Made by a program: the position numbers and the translations under genes. A stretch of DNA of 64,000 nucleotides from Toxoplasma gondii ME49 (lineage: Eukaryota > Apicomplexa > Conoidasida > Eucoccidiorida > Sarcocystidae), in assembly GCF_000006565.2 (NCBI RefSeq), contig NC_031471.1, positions 1,302,001-1,366,000 on the forward strand. The letters run 5' to 3'. Positions 1 to 9,502 of this stretch are shown here, piece by piece. The first letter of the stretch is position 1. Every line of letters starts with the position of its first letter. The notes under the pieces were generated by a model. That model made no database searches and was not told the DNA's origin. It saw only the letters and a list, made by a program, of their open reading frames with translations.

Positions 1-3000
1 AACACCCCGCCTTCGCCTCTGGAACAGCCAATCGCCAGTCGTTGCTTCAGGCCCTGCTTCTGTCGACGGCCCCGCTCGCGTTTTCTGGGCCTTCCCTGTC
101 GTCGGCTTCGACCACACTTCCGGCTTCCTCTGGAGCAGTGTCTTCGAGGAACGCGGGCGCCTACCAGTTCGAGAGACTGCTGCAGGCGGAAGCGGCGAAA
201 GTCAAGGCTCTCCTGCCTAACACAACTTCCAAAAGCATGTCGCAGTCATCGGTGCCACAGAGAGACCTCACCCGAAAGACAAGTCTCTTCCCGGACCCAC
301 GGGGCCTCTCCGCCGATGATGCAAGTCGCCGATACAACACACGAGGAGCCAACAGCGGGGGCGCTGGCCTGCGACGCGGGACCGGCGTGCATGCGACGAC
401 TGAACAAAGCGGCGCATTGGATGCAGGAGAACGGACACGGCCCTTTGGAGCTGGAGAAGATGAAAGTGCGCAGGGCAAACCTGATTCTCGAGGACGACAG
501 AGACCAGGTGCACTGGATGCCTCAAACATTCTTGGTCTCTTGGCTGCCTTCCAGCCCTCCCAGGCTCCAGCGATTCGAGACCTATCTGCTCCATCCCACC
601 TCTCCGCTGCTGCGACAGGGGCGCTTCCTTTGACCGCGTCTTTCACAGCATCCGCTCTCGCCTCGTCCCAGTGTCTGCCTGCTGGTACCCCCGCTTCGTC
701 TTCAGCGAGTCCTCCATTCTCGGAAGTTCTGTCAACCACTGAGGAAAGTTCGACTACAAAGGAGACTGACGCATCTGCGAGCACTTTGTTGGCTTTTCTC
801 CAGAAATATAGTGCGGTCTCGGGGTTGGGAGGAGCTTCTGACTTCCTTGGTCAGCTTCAAGGGAAGACCTCTCTCCCGCCTCTGTCTCTGGCGGAGCCCT
901 CGTCTGCTCTACCTTCTTCGTTCCTCGGAGGGTCGGACGGAGGCACTATCGACACAAGGAATGGGAATGGCGAGAAAACGACGCCGCCTATCCATCTTTT
1001 CCAGTCGGCGTTTCGAATGCCTTCGCCGTCTCAGCAGAACCTGTTGGACGCGTTGCTGGCATCATCCTGCACGACCGCCACATCCCGCTCGGACGGTTCC
1101 GGAAACCTCGGCTGTCCGGTGGTCGATGAGCGAAACGCGAAGCTCGCGGGTCCTGCACATCCTCTCCCTTGCTCCTTTCCTCAGATCTCGAGCTCCAGCG
1201 GAGAGCCCGGACGCAAGACCGGAGGTCGCGTTCACCGCCAGGGAACGTCCCAGAGCGGCGGTCGCGTGAGGAGTGGAAAGAATGGTGGCTCTGCAGCGCC
1301 GCCGCGACAGAGTTCGAGTGACAATGTGCCTTCCACGCCCACTGTCTCATCGCATGAGGCTCCGCACCGAGCAGGCTTCCCTTCTCAAACGCCGTATGAG
1401 CTATCTGCCTCGCCCTCGCACCAGCTCGACCTCCTGCGTCTCGGCGCCTTCCTGGGCGGCGCCGGCAAGCAGGACGCTTCAGTCCACTCTGATGAGACCG
1501 GCACGCTTTCCGGGGAGCCTTCTCATCGCAGCTGCTCCCTGTCGCGCGGCCTAACTCAGGAAAGCGTTCTCCAGCTCTCCGACACCACCAGCACAAGTCG
1601 TGAAGGCGAGCCTAACGAGCCAAGCCAAGGGTGCGTCAACGTTGCTGCCTCGCTGCCTGCTTTCGGTCCTCAGCCCTCGTCTGGCGCGGCCAAGGCCCGA
1701 GAAGGCCGCCGGGGCGCGGGCGGCGCCGGTGCCGCGCCTCCGGTACCCTTGAGAGCAGACGTGACGCTGGGCGGAAATCGCCCGCACTACCATGTGGCAA
1801 AGCAAGAGTGGAGAGTGCGCTATTACATGAACGGGAAGAGAAAGATGAGGACTTACAGCGCGAAGTTCTACGGGTACGAAACGGCACACACGATGGCTGA
1901 GGACTTTGCTCACTATGTGGACAAACATGAGGCCCTGCCGGACTCGATGATGATGACTGCGATGATGCTGCAGGCGCAAGCAAACTCAGCGGCTTCCTCA
2001 GGGCAAACTGTGCCTCTCGCACGTGGTATAAGAGCCTCAAGCGCTTCAACCGGAGCCGGAGGTCACGTCTCTAAGTCTGCAACGAAAGGGAGTGTAGCCG
2101 CTAGCTCCGAGGGTTCCACATCTATGGGGTCCGACGCGACTAGAAGCCAAGAGGGCGAAGCCGCCGAACTGTGCCCTCTCGCTGCAGGCCTTTCGCGCCC
2201 CCTCGCCTCGATGCACAGCGCAGCAGGCAATGCTGTGGCGCAAGGAAGACAAGAGTCGAAGGAGGAAGCGCCCGGTGGCCAAGCCTGGTTCGGAGAACCC
2301 GGCAAATTCCGGGCGTCTTCCGAGGCGGCTCTGTGCGGCTCTGGCTCTTCAGCTGAAGGCCGAGACGGTCACGAGAGTGAGGTCCTTTGGGCGACCTTAG
2401 GGAAAGTTCATGACGCGAGTCAGGGAAAGAAGATTAAACCTGAGAAGCCTCTGACAGTGGCTCGGGGGCGCCTTGCCCTCGGAGCAGAAGACAAGTCCCA
2501 GAATCTTGGAGTTGACCTAGTTGATAGCGGAGAGGCGCAGGGGCTGCCTGGCGTCCGCCAACCCCGTCAGATGAAGAACTCAGAAGAGTGCAGCTTGAGG
2601 GACAGTGACAAAGGCATGGCGCTGAGTAAACGCTTTGGGTTCCTTCCGTCGCAGACCCCCTCGTGCGACTCAATGACCCTCCCGTTTCCTGGAGGCTTTG
2701 ACGCACTCTCGCTCTCGTCAGCCTTGTCGTCCTGTGCGTCTTTGCCGGTCGCCCACGAAGGAAACAACTTCCAGAAAGGGCACACGGGAGATATTGTAGC
2801 TCTCGCGTCGCAGTCAGGCACCCAGCGACCTGCTTCTGTCGTCCTGTCTCGGGATGCGAACGTATCGGGCTCGTCACCTTCGCATCCTACGTGGCAGAGA
2901 GAAGGGGCTGCTGTCTCGGGCCGAGCAGATGAATTTTCGTCTTTGAGTGTGACCCCGTCGACGGTGCCACTATCTTCCTTTACCATGGAGGACATCAAGG

Positions 3001-6000
3001 GCGAGAAAGGAGACCCTTCGCGTCGTTTTGCCCTGGTCGGCGAAAGCATGAAGAATGTGAGTGCACCCGAAGTCCAGGCGCTGTTCCCAACATCCAGCAT
3101 TGCGAACGCTGAGCTTCTCCCTGTTGACTTTCTGCACTCCAACAGCTGCAGTGCAGACAAGCTGGAGTCGTCAATCCCTCGAGGCTTAGCCGGAAACAAT
3201 CCGAGCATGACGGCGACAGCCGTTGCGGCGACCGCTGTTAGCCACCAGATCTTTGACACGATCACTTTGTTTGGTGAGTTCCTTCGCGAGTTTGCCAAGG
3301 AAAAAGTCAACGAGTTTCACGAGTACGGCCTTGAAGCCTCCCCTCTGACAGTCGAAGCCAGCTCGGAAGTTTCCCTGTTCGGAAAGGCGACTTTTGGGAG
3401 ATGTCCCGTTGCCGGCGGCTCTACCCCCGCTGGAATTAGCAAGATGAGCGGCGAGACCCTTTCGGGCCTTTCTGCCTCGGAACTGTCTCTCGTGAGCGCC
3501 CGGACCAACACGACGACTGGGGAGGAGCAGTTCGCTCTTGCCCGCGGTTTGTTCCCTGGCGACTCTGAGGGCGACAGGGATGAGAAGAAGCCCCAGCTGA
3601 GCCAGCAGGAACTCCTCGTTCTTTCGCATGCACTTGTGAATCTCACTTCCTCGACCTACGTCTTGATGCACACGCTCAAGGCGTCTTTGTCCAAGTCGAC
3701 GGAAGCCGTCCAGCTGCACCAGCCCCTGTTGGAGGCAGCTTCGGAGGCGAAGGCCACCGACGAGGCAAAGACCCGAGAGGAGCAGGAAAGCTCCGAGTGC
3801 GATCACGAGTACCCCCCGCGTAGCTCGCTCGAAGCCACAACGGGCGCCCTCCCCTTCCGGTTGTCACCGGCTCTCTCCGCCTCCTCGAAAGACCTGCCTT
3901 CGCTCTCGGCTTCGGCCTCGCTCGAGAGTGTCACGCCGTTTGCGGGGCTGCCCTTGGAGGAAGGGACGTTGTCTGCGTCTGTGGGCCTTGCGTCGAGCGA
4001 TGACGAGCATGACACTTCCCTGCTCTTCAAGACCGAGGCAGCAAAGAAACGCAGCCTTTTCTCCACCGCTGCAGACGGGGACGAGTCCAGGACCTACAAC
4101 GACGGTCTCGGCCAGCCAATGGAAGAAGAAATCAGGAGCTGTGTGAGCACGAGCTGTGGAGAGGCGGTGGCGACGACGACTCTCTCTGCCATTGGCCCGG
4201 GGACAGGAGCCTCAGGCGCGCTTCTCGACTCAGAGTCGAGAGAGAGCTTGGGCGAGAAGCCTGGAGCCGCCCTTCGCGCAGGTGCCCACACTCCTGCACC
4301 GAGTCGCGCGCCAACGCCGAGCAGAACGTTTTCCTTCACGAGCTCTTCCACTGCGACGTCTGCAGCGCTTCTCTGCGACTCCAACGTGGTGCATGAAAAA
4401 CTCAGAGCTCAGGGAAAAGACTCAGAGGCCGGGGAAAGGAAGGGCGACAGCGAGAAAGAGGAGGAAGTCGAGATGTGGAAGGAAGAGGACGAAGAAGTCC
4501 AGAGGTGCACAGGAAGTGCAGAAACGGACAGCACAGAAGCGACGCGAGGCGAGGAGGCATGGCGACGAGGCAAACAGAGCGAAAAGAAGCCAAGTGTCAT
4601 CACCACGGCGCTCAACTTGTTGGAAACCCACCGGCATTTGGCCCTGACCATCTCGCAGCTGAAGAGGCCCGTGGCACAGCAGCTCCGCTTCATTTTGCCC
4701 ATTGCTGCTCCTCAGCTGCTTCCCTGTATCTTGCCGCCTGCTTCGTTTCAAGGCCCTGGAGAGAGTGGTGACGGAAAGGCGGAGGCGGAGGCCAAGGGAA
4801 GCTCTTCTTTGGGGCAGGTCCTGGAAACCGCGCTGGGCCATGGGACGAGACTCGCGCCCTCAGCTTCAGCGATGGTGCCTCCAAGGAAAGACGAGGCCGC
4901 GAGTGCTGTGCCGGAAGCCAAGACCTTCACGGGGCTCGCAAACGCTGGCGTAATGCGGGAGGCTGCGTCGCGGACTCTGGAGGCCGAGCAAGTGAGCAGA
5001 AAAAGATCGAGGGAAGAGGTCGTCGACAGCGAAACAGCAGGCGACGAAGGAGACATGGAAAACGTCCCTGAGACGCTAGACGCGACAACGAGTCCAGGGA
5101 GTCGCCAATACGACAAGAGCCCAAGCAACGGCGGCACCAAACCCCCTGCGACTGCGAAGAGTCGCGTGATCCGCGATCAGGCAGCCCTCGAGCGCCTTCT
5201 TCTCGCTCCTTTCCAGGACACACCGACCTGTTCGTGCACAGATCGACCCTGTCCCTGCGACCGCCAACAGGTGGCGGATATGATTTACCTTTTCTACGCG
5301 GTCCCGGCGCGCCAGCAGGCCGAAAGCAGCAAAGAGGGCAGCACACAGCGCCTGCAGTTCGCTGCTCGAGACACGAATGAGAGGAAAGACGCGAGAACAG
5401 GGGAGGAAACACAGGGAGGAGAAACCGAGGCAAAGGAGGTCATCCGAGACCCAGAAGAGCGGGGTGTATGCGAGGGGTCCTCCTCTCAGAACGCTCACAC
5501 ACAGTTCGACGCAGAGACTGCGAGTTCCAGCATGTCCTCAGATCCGAGAGCTGACAAGGAATCGAACGCACAAGATGCACACATGGCCGACAAGACGTCT
5601 TTTGTTTCCGACCTTCCCCAGCCCTCGGGAGAATTCGCGCCGTCGCTGCTCTCTGAGACGTCGCTCGACGTGGCGATGGCGGATTCGAGGGGGACGACTT
5701 CCGAGATTCATGGCTTCTTCACGCGATCGGATGAGCAGAAACGAGCCTCGTTTTCATCTTCTTCTCTTTTGGCTGCGGGACATGCAGTGGCCTCGTTCTC
5801 GTCTTCGCTAGCCGGCGTCGTCTCCGGCGCTGGAGAGCGAAGGGAATGCGCAGGCCCGAGCTTGGGGGACTTGTCGACCATTGGGCTCTTGAGTCTGTCC
5901 TACCCAGCGATGCTCGCTTTCATTCTCCCTCTCCAGTCCCTCCTGCACATGGTTTCCGGAATGATTTTGACTCTCCACAAGAAGCTAATTCACCGCTTCA

Positions 6001-6530
6001 TTTGTGCGCATCTTCGCCTCGTCCTGGATGACGACATGCGGCGCCCTGCAGGCGGCGCGTTGAAGAGCCGTGGAGCGCACGGCGATACCGAAGCCGCAGA
6101 AGCACAGGTGGAGAGGAGGAGGAGAGAACATGAGAGAGAAGAGACCACGAATCTCGCCATCGGGTACAGAGAAGGCAACGCGGAAGCATCGAACACATTC
6201 CCGCTCGTGGACACAGTCTCCTCCCTTCTGTCCCCTGGCAGCTTGCGTCAAGAGAACTCGGAAGTCGAGAGAAGAGACAACGACGAGGAACGGTTGGAGC
6301 TGATCACGGGCATCGCACGCGAATCCCCAAAGCCCTCTGAAAAAGACAGTGTTTCCCCCTTCCTCTCGACAGCACCGTGCCCAGGAACAGAAGCCGAATC
6401 AAGCGACTGCTCGGCCTCGTCAGCATGCAGCGGCACCCCGACAGAGGGGACGGAAGGAGGCGAGACAGGAGATATCGCGTCTTTTCTCTCTCCTTCTGGC
6501 GACGTCAAGCAGACCATCATGCTCGCCTGA
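1..6530 (+). CDS. AP2IV-4: ApiAP2 transcription factor, C-terminal part (5' truncated by window edge)
   Basis: One frame is open from base 3 to a TGA ending at 6530 (2175 codons visible, no intron needed). It has no ATG near the left edge, so the protein starts outside the window. A single AP2 DNA-binding domain lies at about nt 1758-1930 (visible residues ~586-643), with the typical WRVRYYMNGKRKMRTYSAK strand region followed by a helix. Most of the rest is low-complexity Ser/Ala/Glu sequence. Three ordered islands stand out: helical segments at ~nt 3196-3330 and 3595-3735, possibly the AP2-coincident (ACDC) type of module, and a Cys cluster (CSCTDRPCPC) at ~5230. A hydrophobic helix pair lies at ~5890-6030. 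Family knowledge: nuclear sequence-specific regulators of stage expression. The symbol rests on remembered synteny with malate dehydrogenase. The AP2 call is firm, the symbol less so. Confidence 0.85.
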   Translation, partial: HPAFASGTANRQSLLQALLLSTAPLAFSGPSLSSASTTLPASSGAVSSRNAGAYQFERLLQAEAAKVKALLPNTTSKSMSQSSVPQRDLTRKTSLFPDPRGLSADDASRRYNTRGANSGGAGLRRGTGVHATTEQSGALDAGERTRPFGAGEDESAQGKPDSRGRQRPGALDASNILGLLAAFQPSQAPAIRDLSAPSHLSAAATGALPLTASFTASALASSQCLPAGTPASSSASPPFSEVLSTTEESSTTKETDASASTLLAFLQKYSAVSGLGGASDFLGQLQGKTSLPPLSLAEPSSALPSSFLGGSDGGTIDTRNGNGEKTTPPIHLFQSAFRMPSPSQQNLLDALLASSCTTATSRSDGSGNLGCPVVDERNAKLAGPAHPLPCSFPQISSSSGEPGRKTGGRVHRQGTSQSGGRVRSGKNGGSAAPPRQSSSDNVPSTPTVSSHEAPHRAGFPSQTPYELSASPSHQLDLLRLGAFLGGAGKQDASVHSDETGTLSGEPSHRSCSLSRGLTQESVLQLSDTTSTSREGEPNEPSQGCVNVAASLPAFGPQPSSGAAKAREGRRGAGGAGAAPPVPLRADVTLGGNRPHYHVAKQEWRVRYYMNGKRKMRTYSAKFYGYETAHTMAEDFAHYVDKHEALPDSMMMTAMMLQAQANSAASSGQTVPLARGIRASSASTGAGGHVSKSATKGSVAASSEGSTSMGSDATRSQEGEAAELCPLAAGLSRPLASMHSAAGNAVAQGRQESKEEAPGGQAWFGEPGKFRASSEAALCGSGSSAEGRDGHESEVLWATLGKVHDASQGKKIKPEKPLTVARGRLALGAEDKSQNLGVDLVDSGEAQGLPGVRQPRQMKNSEECSLRDSDKGMALSKRFGFLPSQTPSCDSMTLPFPGGFDALSLSSALSSCASLPVAHEGNNFQKGHTGDIVALASQSGTQRPASVVLSRDANVSGSSPSHPTWQREGAAVSGRADEFSSLSVTPSTVPLSSFTMEDIKGEKGDPSRRFALVGESMKNVSAPEVQALFPTSSIANAELLPVDFLHSNSCSADKLESSIPRGLAGNNPSMTATAVAATAVSHQIFDTITLFGEFLREFAKEKVNEFHEYGLEASPLTVEASSEVSLFGKATFGRCPVAGGSTPAGISKMSGETLSGLSASELSLVSARTNTTTGEEQFALARGLFPGDSEGDRDEKKPQLSQQELLVLSHALVNLTSSTYVLMHTLKASLSKSTEAVQLHQPLLEAASEAKATDEAKTREEQESSECDHEYPPRSSLEATTGALPFRLSPALSASSKDLPSLSASASLESVTPFAGLPLEEGTLSASVGLASSDDEHDTSLLFKTEAAKKRSLFSTAADGDESRTYNDGLGQPMEEEIRSCVSTSCGEAVATTTLSAIGPGTGASGALLDSESRESLGEKPGAALRAGAHTPAPSRAPTPSRTFSFTSSSTATSAALLCDSNVVHEKLRAQGKDSEAGERKGDSEKEEEVEMWKEEDEEVQRCTGSAETDSTEATRGEEAWRRGKQSEKKPSVITTALNLLETHRHLALTISQLKRPVAQQLRFILPIAAPQLLPCILPPASFQGPGESGDGKAEAEAKGSSSLGQVLETALGHGTRLAPSASAMVPPRKDEAASAVPEAKTFTGLANAGVMREAASRTLEAEQVSRKRSREEVVDSETAGDEGDMENVPETLDATTSPGSRQYDKSPSNGGTKPPATAKSRVIRDQAALERLLLAPFQDTPTCSCTDRPCPCDRQQVADMIYLFYAVPARQQAESSKEGSTQRLQFAARDTNERKDARTGEETQGGETEAKEVIRDPEERGVCEGSSSQNAHTQFDAETASSSMSSDPRADKESNAQDAHMADKTSFVSDLPQPSGEFAPSLLSETSLDVAMADSRGTTSEIHGFFTRSDEQKRASFSSSSLLAAGHAVASFSSSLAGVVSGAGERRECAGPSLGDLSTIGLLSLSYPAMLAFILPLQSLLHMVSGMILTLHKKLIHRFICAHLRLVLDDDMRRPAGGALKSRGAHGDTEAAEAQVERRRREHEREETTNLAIGYREGNAEASNTFPLVDTVSSLLSPGSLRQENSEVERRDNDEERLELITGIARESPKPSEKDSVSPFLSTAPCPGTEAESSDCSASSACSGTPTEGTEGGETGDIASFLSPSGDVKQTIMLA

Positions 6531-8352
6531 GGGCAGCAGGAACGCATTTCCTTTTCAAAATATCGTGTACCTAGCCTGCTCTCTACTTCGCAAGGCTGCC
6601 ATGGAAGCGTTCTGCAGGGAAGGGCGGCAAAGGGATAGGCAGAGACGCCCCAGAGGACTGGAGGAGGATAAAGTACACACAGCGACATACACTAGATAGA
6701 GTTGGAAGATGAAGGAGCGCCAGTGTCAGAGAGGTTACAGGAGAGTTCGCGGCATTCGGTTTGAACAGCCGTTGTGGCTCTGTCGAGCTACGGCCCATGC
6801 AGAGACTTCAGTCCCCTCGAGTTTTTGGTGCGAAGACTGGGAAGTTCGCACGCCTGCTTCCATATTTGCTGTGCCACTCTCGGCCTCGTGTAAGCACAAA
6901 TTGTTCGCGGGGGTTTCTGCTGCCTGTATACTTTAAGGTGAGGTCGACTGTCGACCGATTGTCGCGCGGCCGGAAGAAAGTATTTGAACTTTGTTTCTTC
7001 TTCCTGGGTCCGCATTTCTCCTTTTTCCGCAAGAGAGTGATAGGTCTGTCTTCCGCCTCCACCTGTGTCTCGACAGGACGAGCCTGCGCGAGAAAGGAAC
7101 TCCGTTTTTTTGCTGAACACTCATGAGCAGCAGCCGATTGCTTTCGTTTTTTGTTGCCTCGCCACGGTGGGAGGAAAGCATCTGTTGACGGCGTGAAAAG
7201 AGTTTGTGGTCGCGCCTGTCCAGAGGCGCTCAAGGTGTCCGACGACCGCGGGCGTCCCTCCTCTACCTTCTAAACAAAGAGACGGTGAAGCACATGTTTG
7301 TGAAGAGTCACCCGAAACCGAAACTCGTTCAAGGCCCGCCTCGCGGCCTGCATCGTTCCTTGTTTTTCGGTGTCCTCCGCAGTCGAGCAAACACGCGGCG
7401 CAGCCTTCGACAGAAGGGCGGCATCGTCTGTTCAACTCCCTTCAGTCTGGTGCGTGTGCCATCACGACGGTTATTTATCCCGCTTCGCGAGGCGTTTCTC
7501 ACGAAGGCGATTGACGTTGCGGATCCACTTGAAACCCGCATTCACAGGTATCTCGTTGTTTACCTGTATACATTTATCTCCATACATGAACATATGTATT
7601 TTGTCGTACAAATATATACATATATATTTATGTATCTGTTAGCTCGTTCTCGGGATCAACCGTGGGGTGCGGCCATCTGTATGTACATGAAATGTCTCTC
7701 CAGCGCCTCAAATGCGTTGTAAGCGAACGGGTCGCCGTCGACACAAATTTGAACGCGTTTCGCTGCGTCCGACAACTTTCACTTTCTGAAAGCAACGTGC
7801 GAAGAAACTGAGCAAGCCCTGCTACAGAACTCTGCGTCTTGCCTCAGCAACAGTCGCCTCTGGAATTGCCTGCGAGACCCCCGCAGACGTTCACAGAGAC
7901 TCCAGAGCTTTCCACGCGAACTCTTACCGTTGACACCATCGCAGCTGCACTGATTCACGCTCTATGGGTTTTGTTCTCGAGAAAAAACGAACAAGAACGA
8001 AACTCAAGACTCTGGGCAAATGGACACGCTCGCGACTGAAGCGTTCAACCAAACTTTTTACTTCTTCAGTGGTGTGCGACAGAGGACCACCGAGTGGCGA
8101 TTGCACCCTCGATTGACAGGCTCGTTCAACTCAGGACAACCGCTCCGGGCTTCATATTCCGTCCGAACGAGATTCATGAGGCGCAGCTGCAGAGCGCCAA
8201 CCATTGCGATTCTGACGAGTTAACGCGCACACACCTCAGTGTCGAGTTTACTTGGAAGCACCCAGAAAGGCGCCTCGGTGAACGCGAAGCGAAAGCATGT
8301 CTCGCTTTCAGTTCCCCAAAAGCCGTGGTGATAGTTGTATCCAAGTATTCAG

Positions 8353-8353
8353 G

Positions 8354-8387
<34 letters not shown>

Positions 8388-8388
8388 C
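8353..8388. repeat. TA microsatellite
   Basis: Nearly pure TA dinucleotide tract interrupted by single AAA steps, in the 3' intergenic region. Confidence 0.9.
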
Positions 8389-8999
8389 GTATGTGCATGC
8401 ATGTACGTATGCGCATGTACAGATAACGGAAACATTTGCTTTGTGGCGGGAGGTGTCGCAGTCTAGAGATTTCGCGAGACAAAGAAGAAAAACATTCCCT
8501 GTTTCCACGGATCTCCTCTCGTTCGCTCGCCTAACAGGCATGCACGCGAGGGTGAAGTGATGTGAAGATTGACTTGGGAGAAGGCTGCAAACCTGCGTCA
8601 AGACTACTCGAAGAAGCCGAGTATTTCTGGAGCTGCACATACAGTTGGTTTCTTTCCGGAAAAACATCCAAAACGGAAATCACGGCACCTCGGGGCCTCT
8701 ACAGCCCGTGCCAGCTTGTCATGTGGAGGACGACTCGCCTTCTGCCTTCTTCCCTCTCCCAGTAGAGAGTGTCGTTTGCCCTTTAGCGAAGCTCAGTGAA
8801 TGGGAATAGTCAAAAACCGAGTTTGCGGTCTTTCCTGGAATGAAAACGATTTCACGAGTGGCGCTTTTGACACAAGTCCCACGCATTGCACTGCGAGGGC
8901 GCAGAACAAAAAAGAATAACAGCGAAAGCCAATTTAAAACAAGAGGAACAATCGCACCAAAGAACCGGAAATACGAATATACATACGCATGTACAAGTG

Positions 9000-9006
<7 letters not shown>

Positions 9007-9037
<31 letters not shown>

Positions 9038-9071
9038 TACGCGTATATATATATATATATATATATATATA
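9007..9071. repeat. Two TA microsatellite blocks
   Basis: Two pure TA runs are separated by a short GGTACGCG spacer. Length is likely polymorphic. Confidence 0.9.
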
Positions 9072-9502
9072 CGTAAATAAATCCATGGGGGTCTGAAGGT
9101 GGTGGATTCGTTGGTGACTTGCACACTTCATATTCATCCCGTCAAACCTGTTCTGCTTTCCTCTTGACATTACTTTCATTGCGCCATCGCCCGTGTGTCC
9201 GTCTCTCTTCCCTGAGTGACTGCGTTTGAGCTTTCGTCTTCATCTTTCTGAGTCTCGCCACCCACCTCAGCCGTCCCCTCCTCCTCTTGCGTCTCTTGTT
9301 CTCTTTCTCTTTCCTCTGTTATCTCCCTTTTCCTCATGGTCGCCGTCCTTTACTCCTTGTCCTTCCTCCTGACTGGCTTCGCTTCTCCCTTCTTCCTCAA
9401 CGCCTTCGTTCCGTCCTCTCCTTCTTGTTCTCCCTTCTTTCTCGCCGTCCCTCCTTCACTGGCTGTCCCTTTTCGTCTCGTATTTTGAATATCTGCCCGA
9501 CC

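Larger units (their letters stand above)
6531..9502. other. Intergenic region between two converging genes
   Basis: This should hold the 3' UTRs of the AP2 gene (+) and the P5A ATPase (-). I see only short unsupported frames, two TA microsatellites (about 8353-8388 and 9007-9071) and a pyrimidine-rich stretch at 9185-9480 just beyond the ATPase stop. No RNA gene was recognised. Confidence 0.6.

Noticed and set aside
161..6700. Many long minus-strand and alternative plus frames across the AP2 gene
   Set aside because: They overlap the single continuous AP2 frame, lack any recognisable motif and reflect the GC-rich, stop-poor composition.
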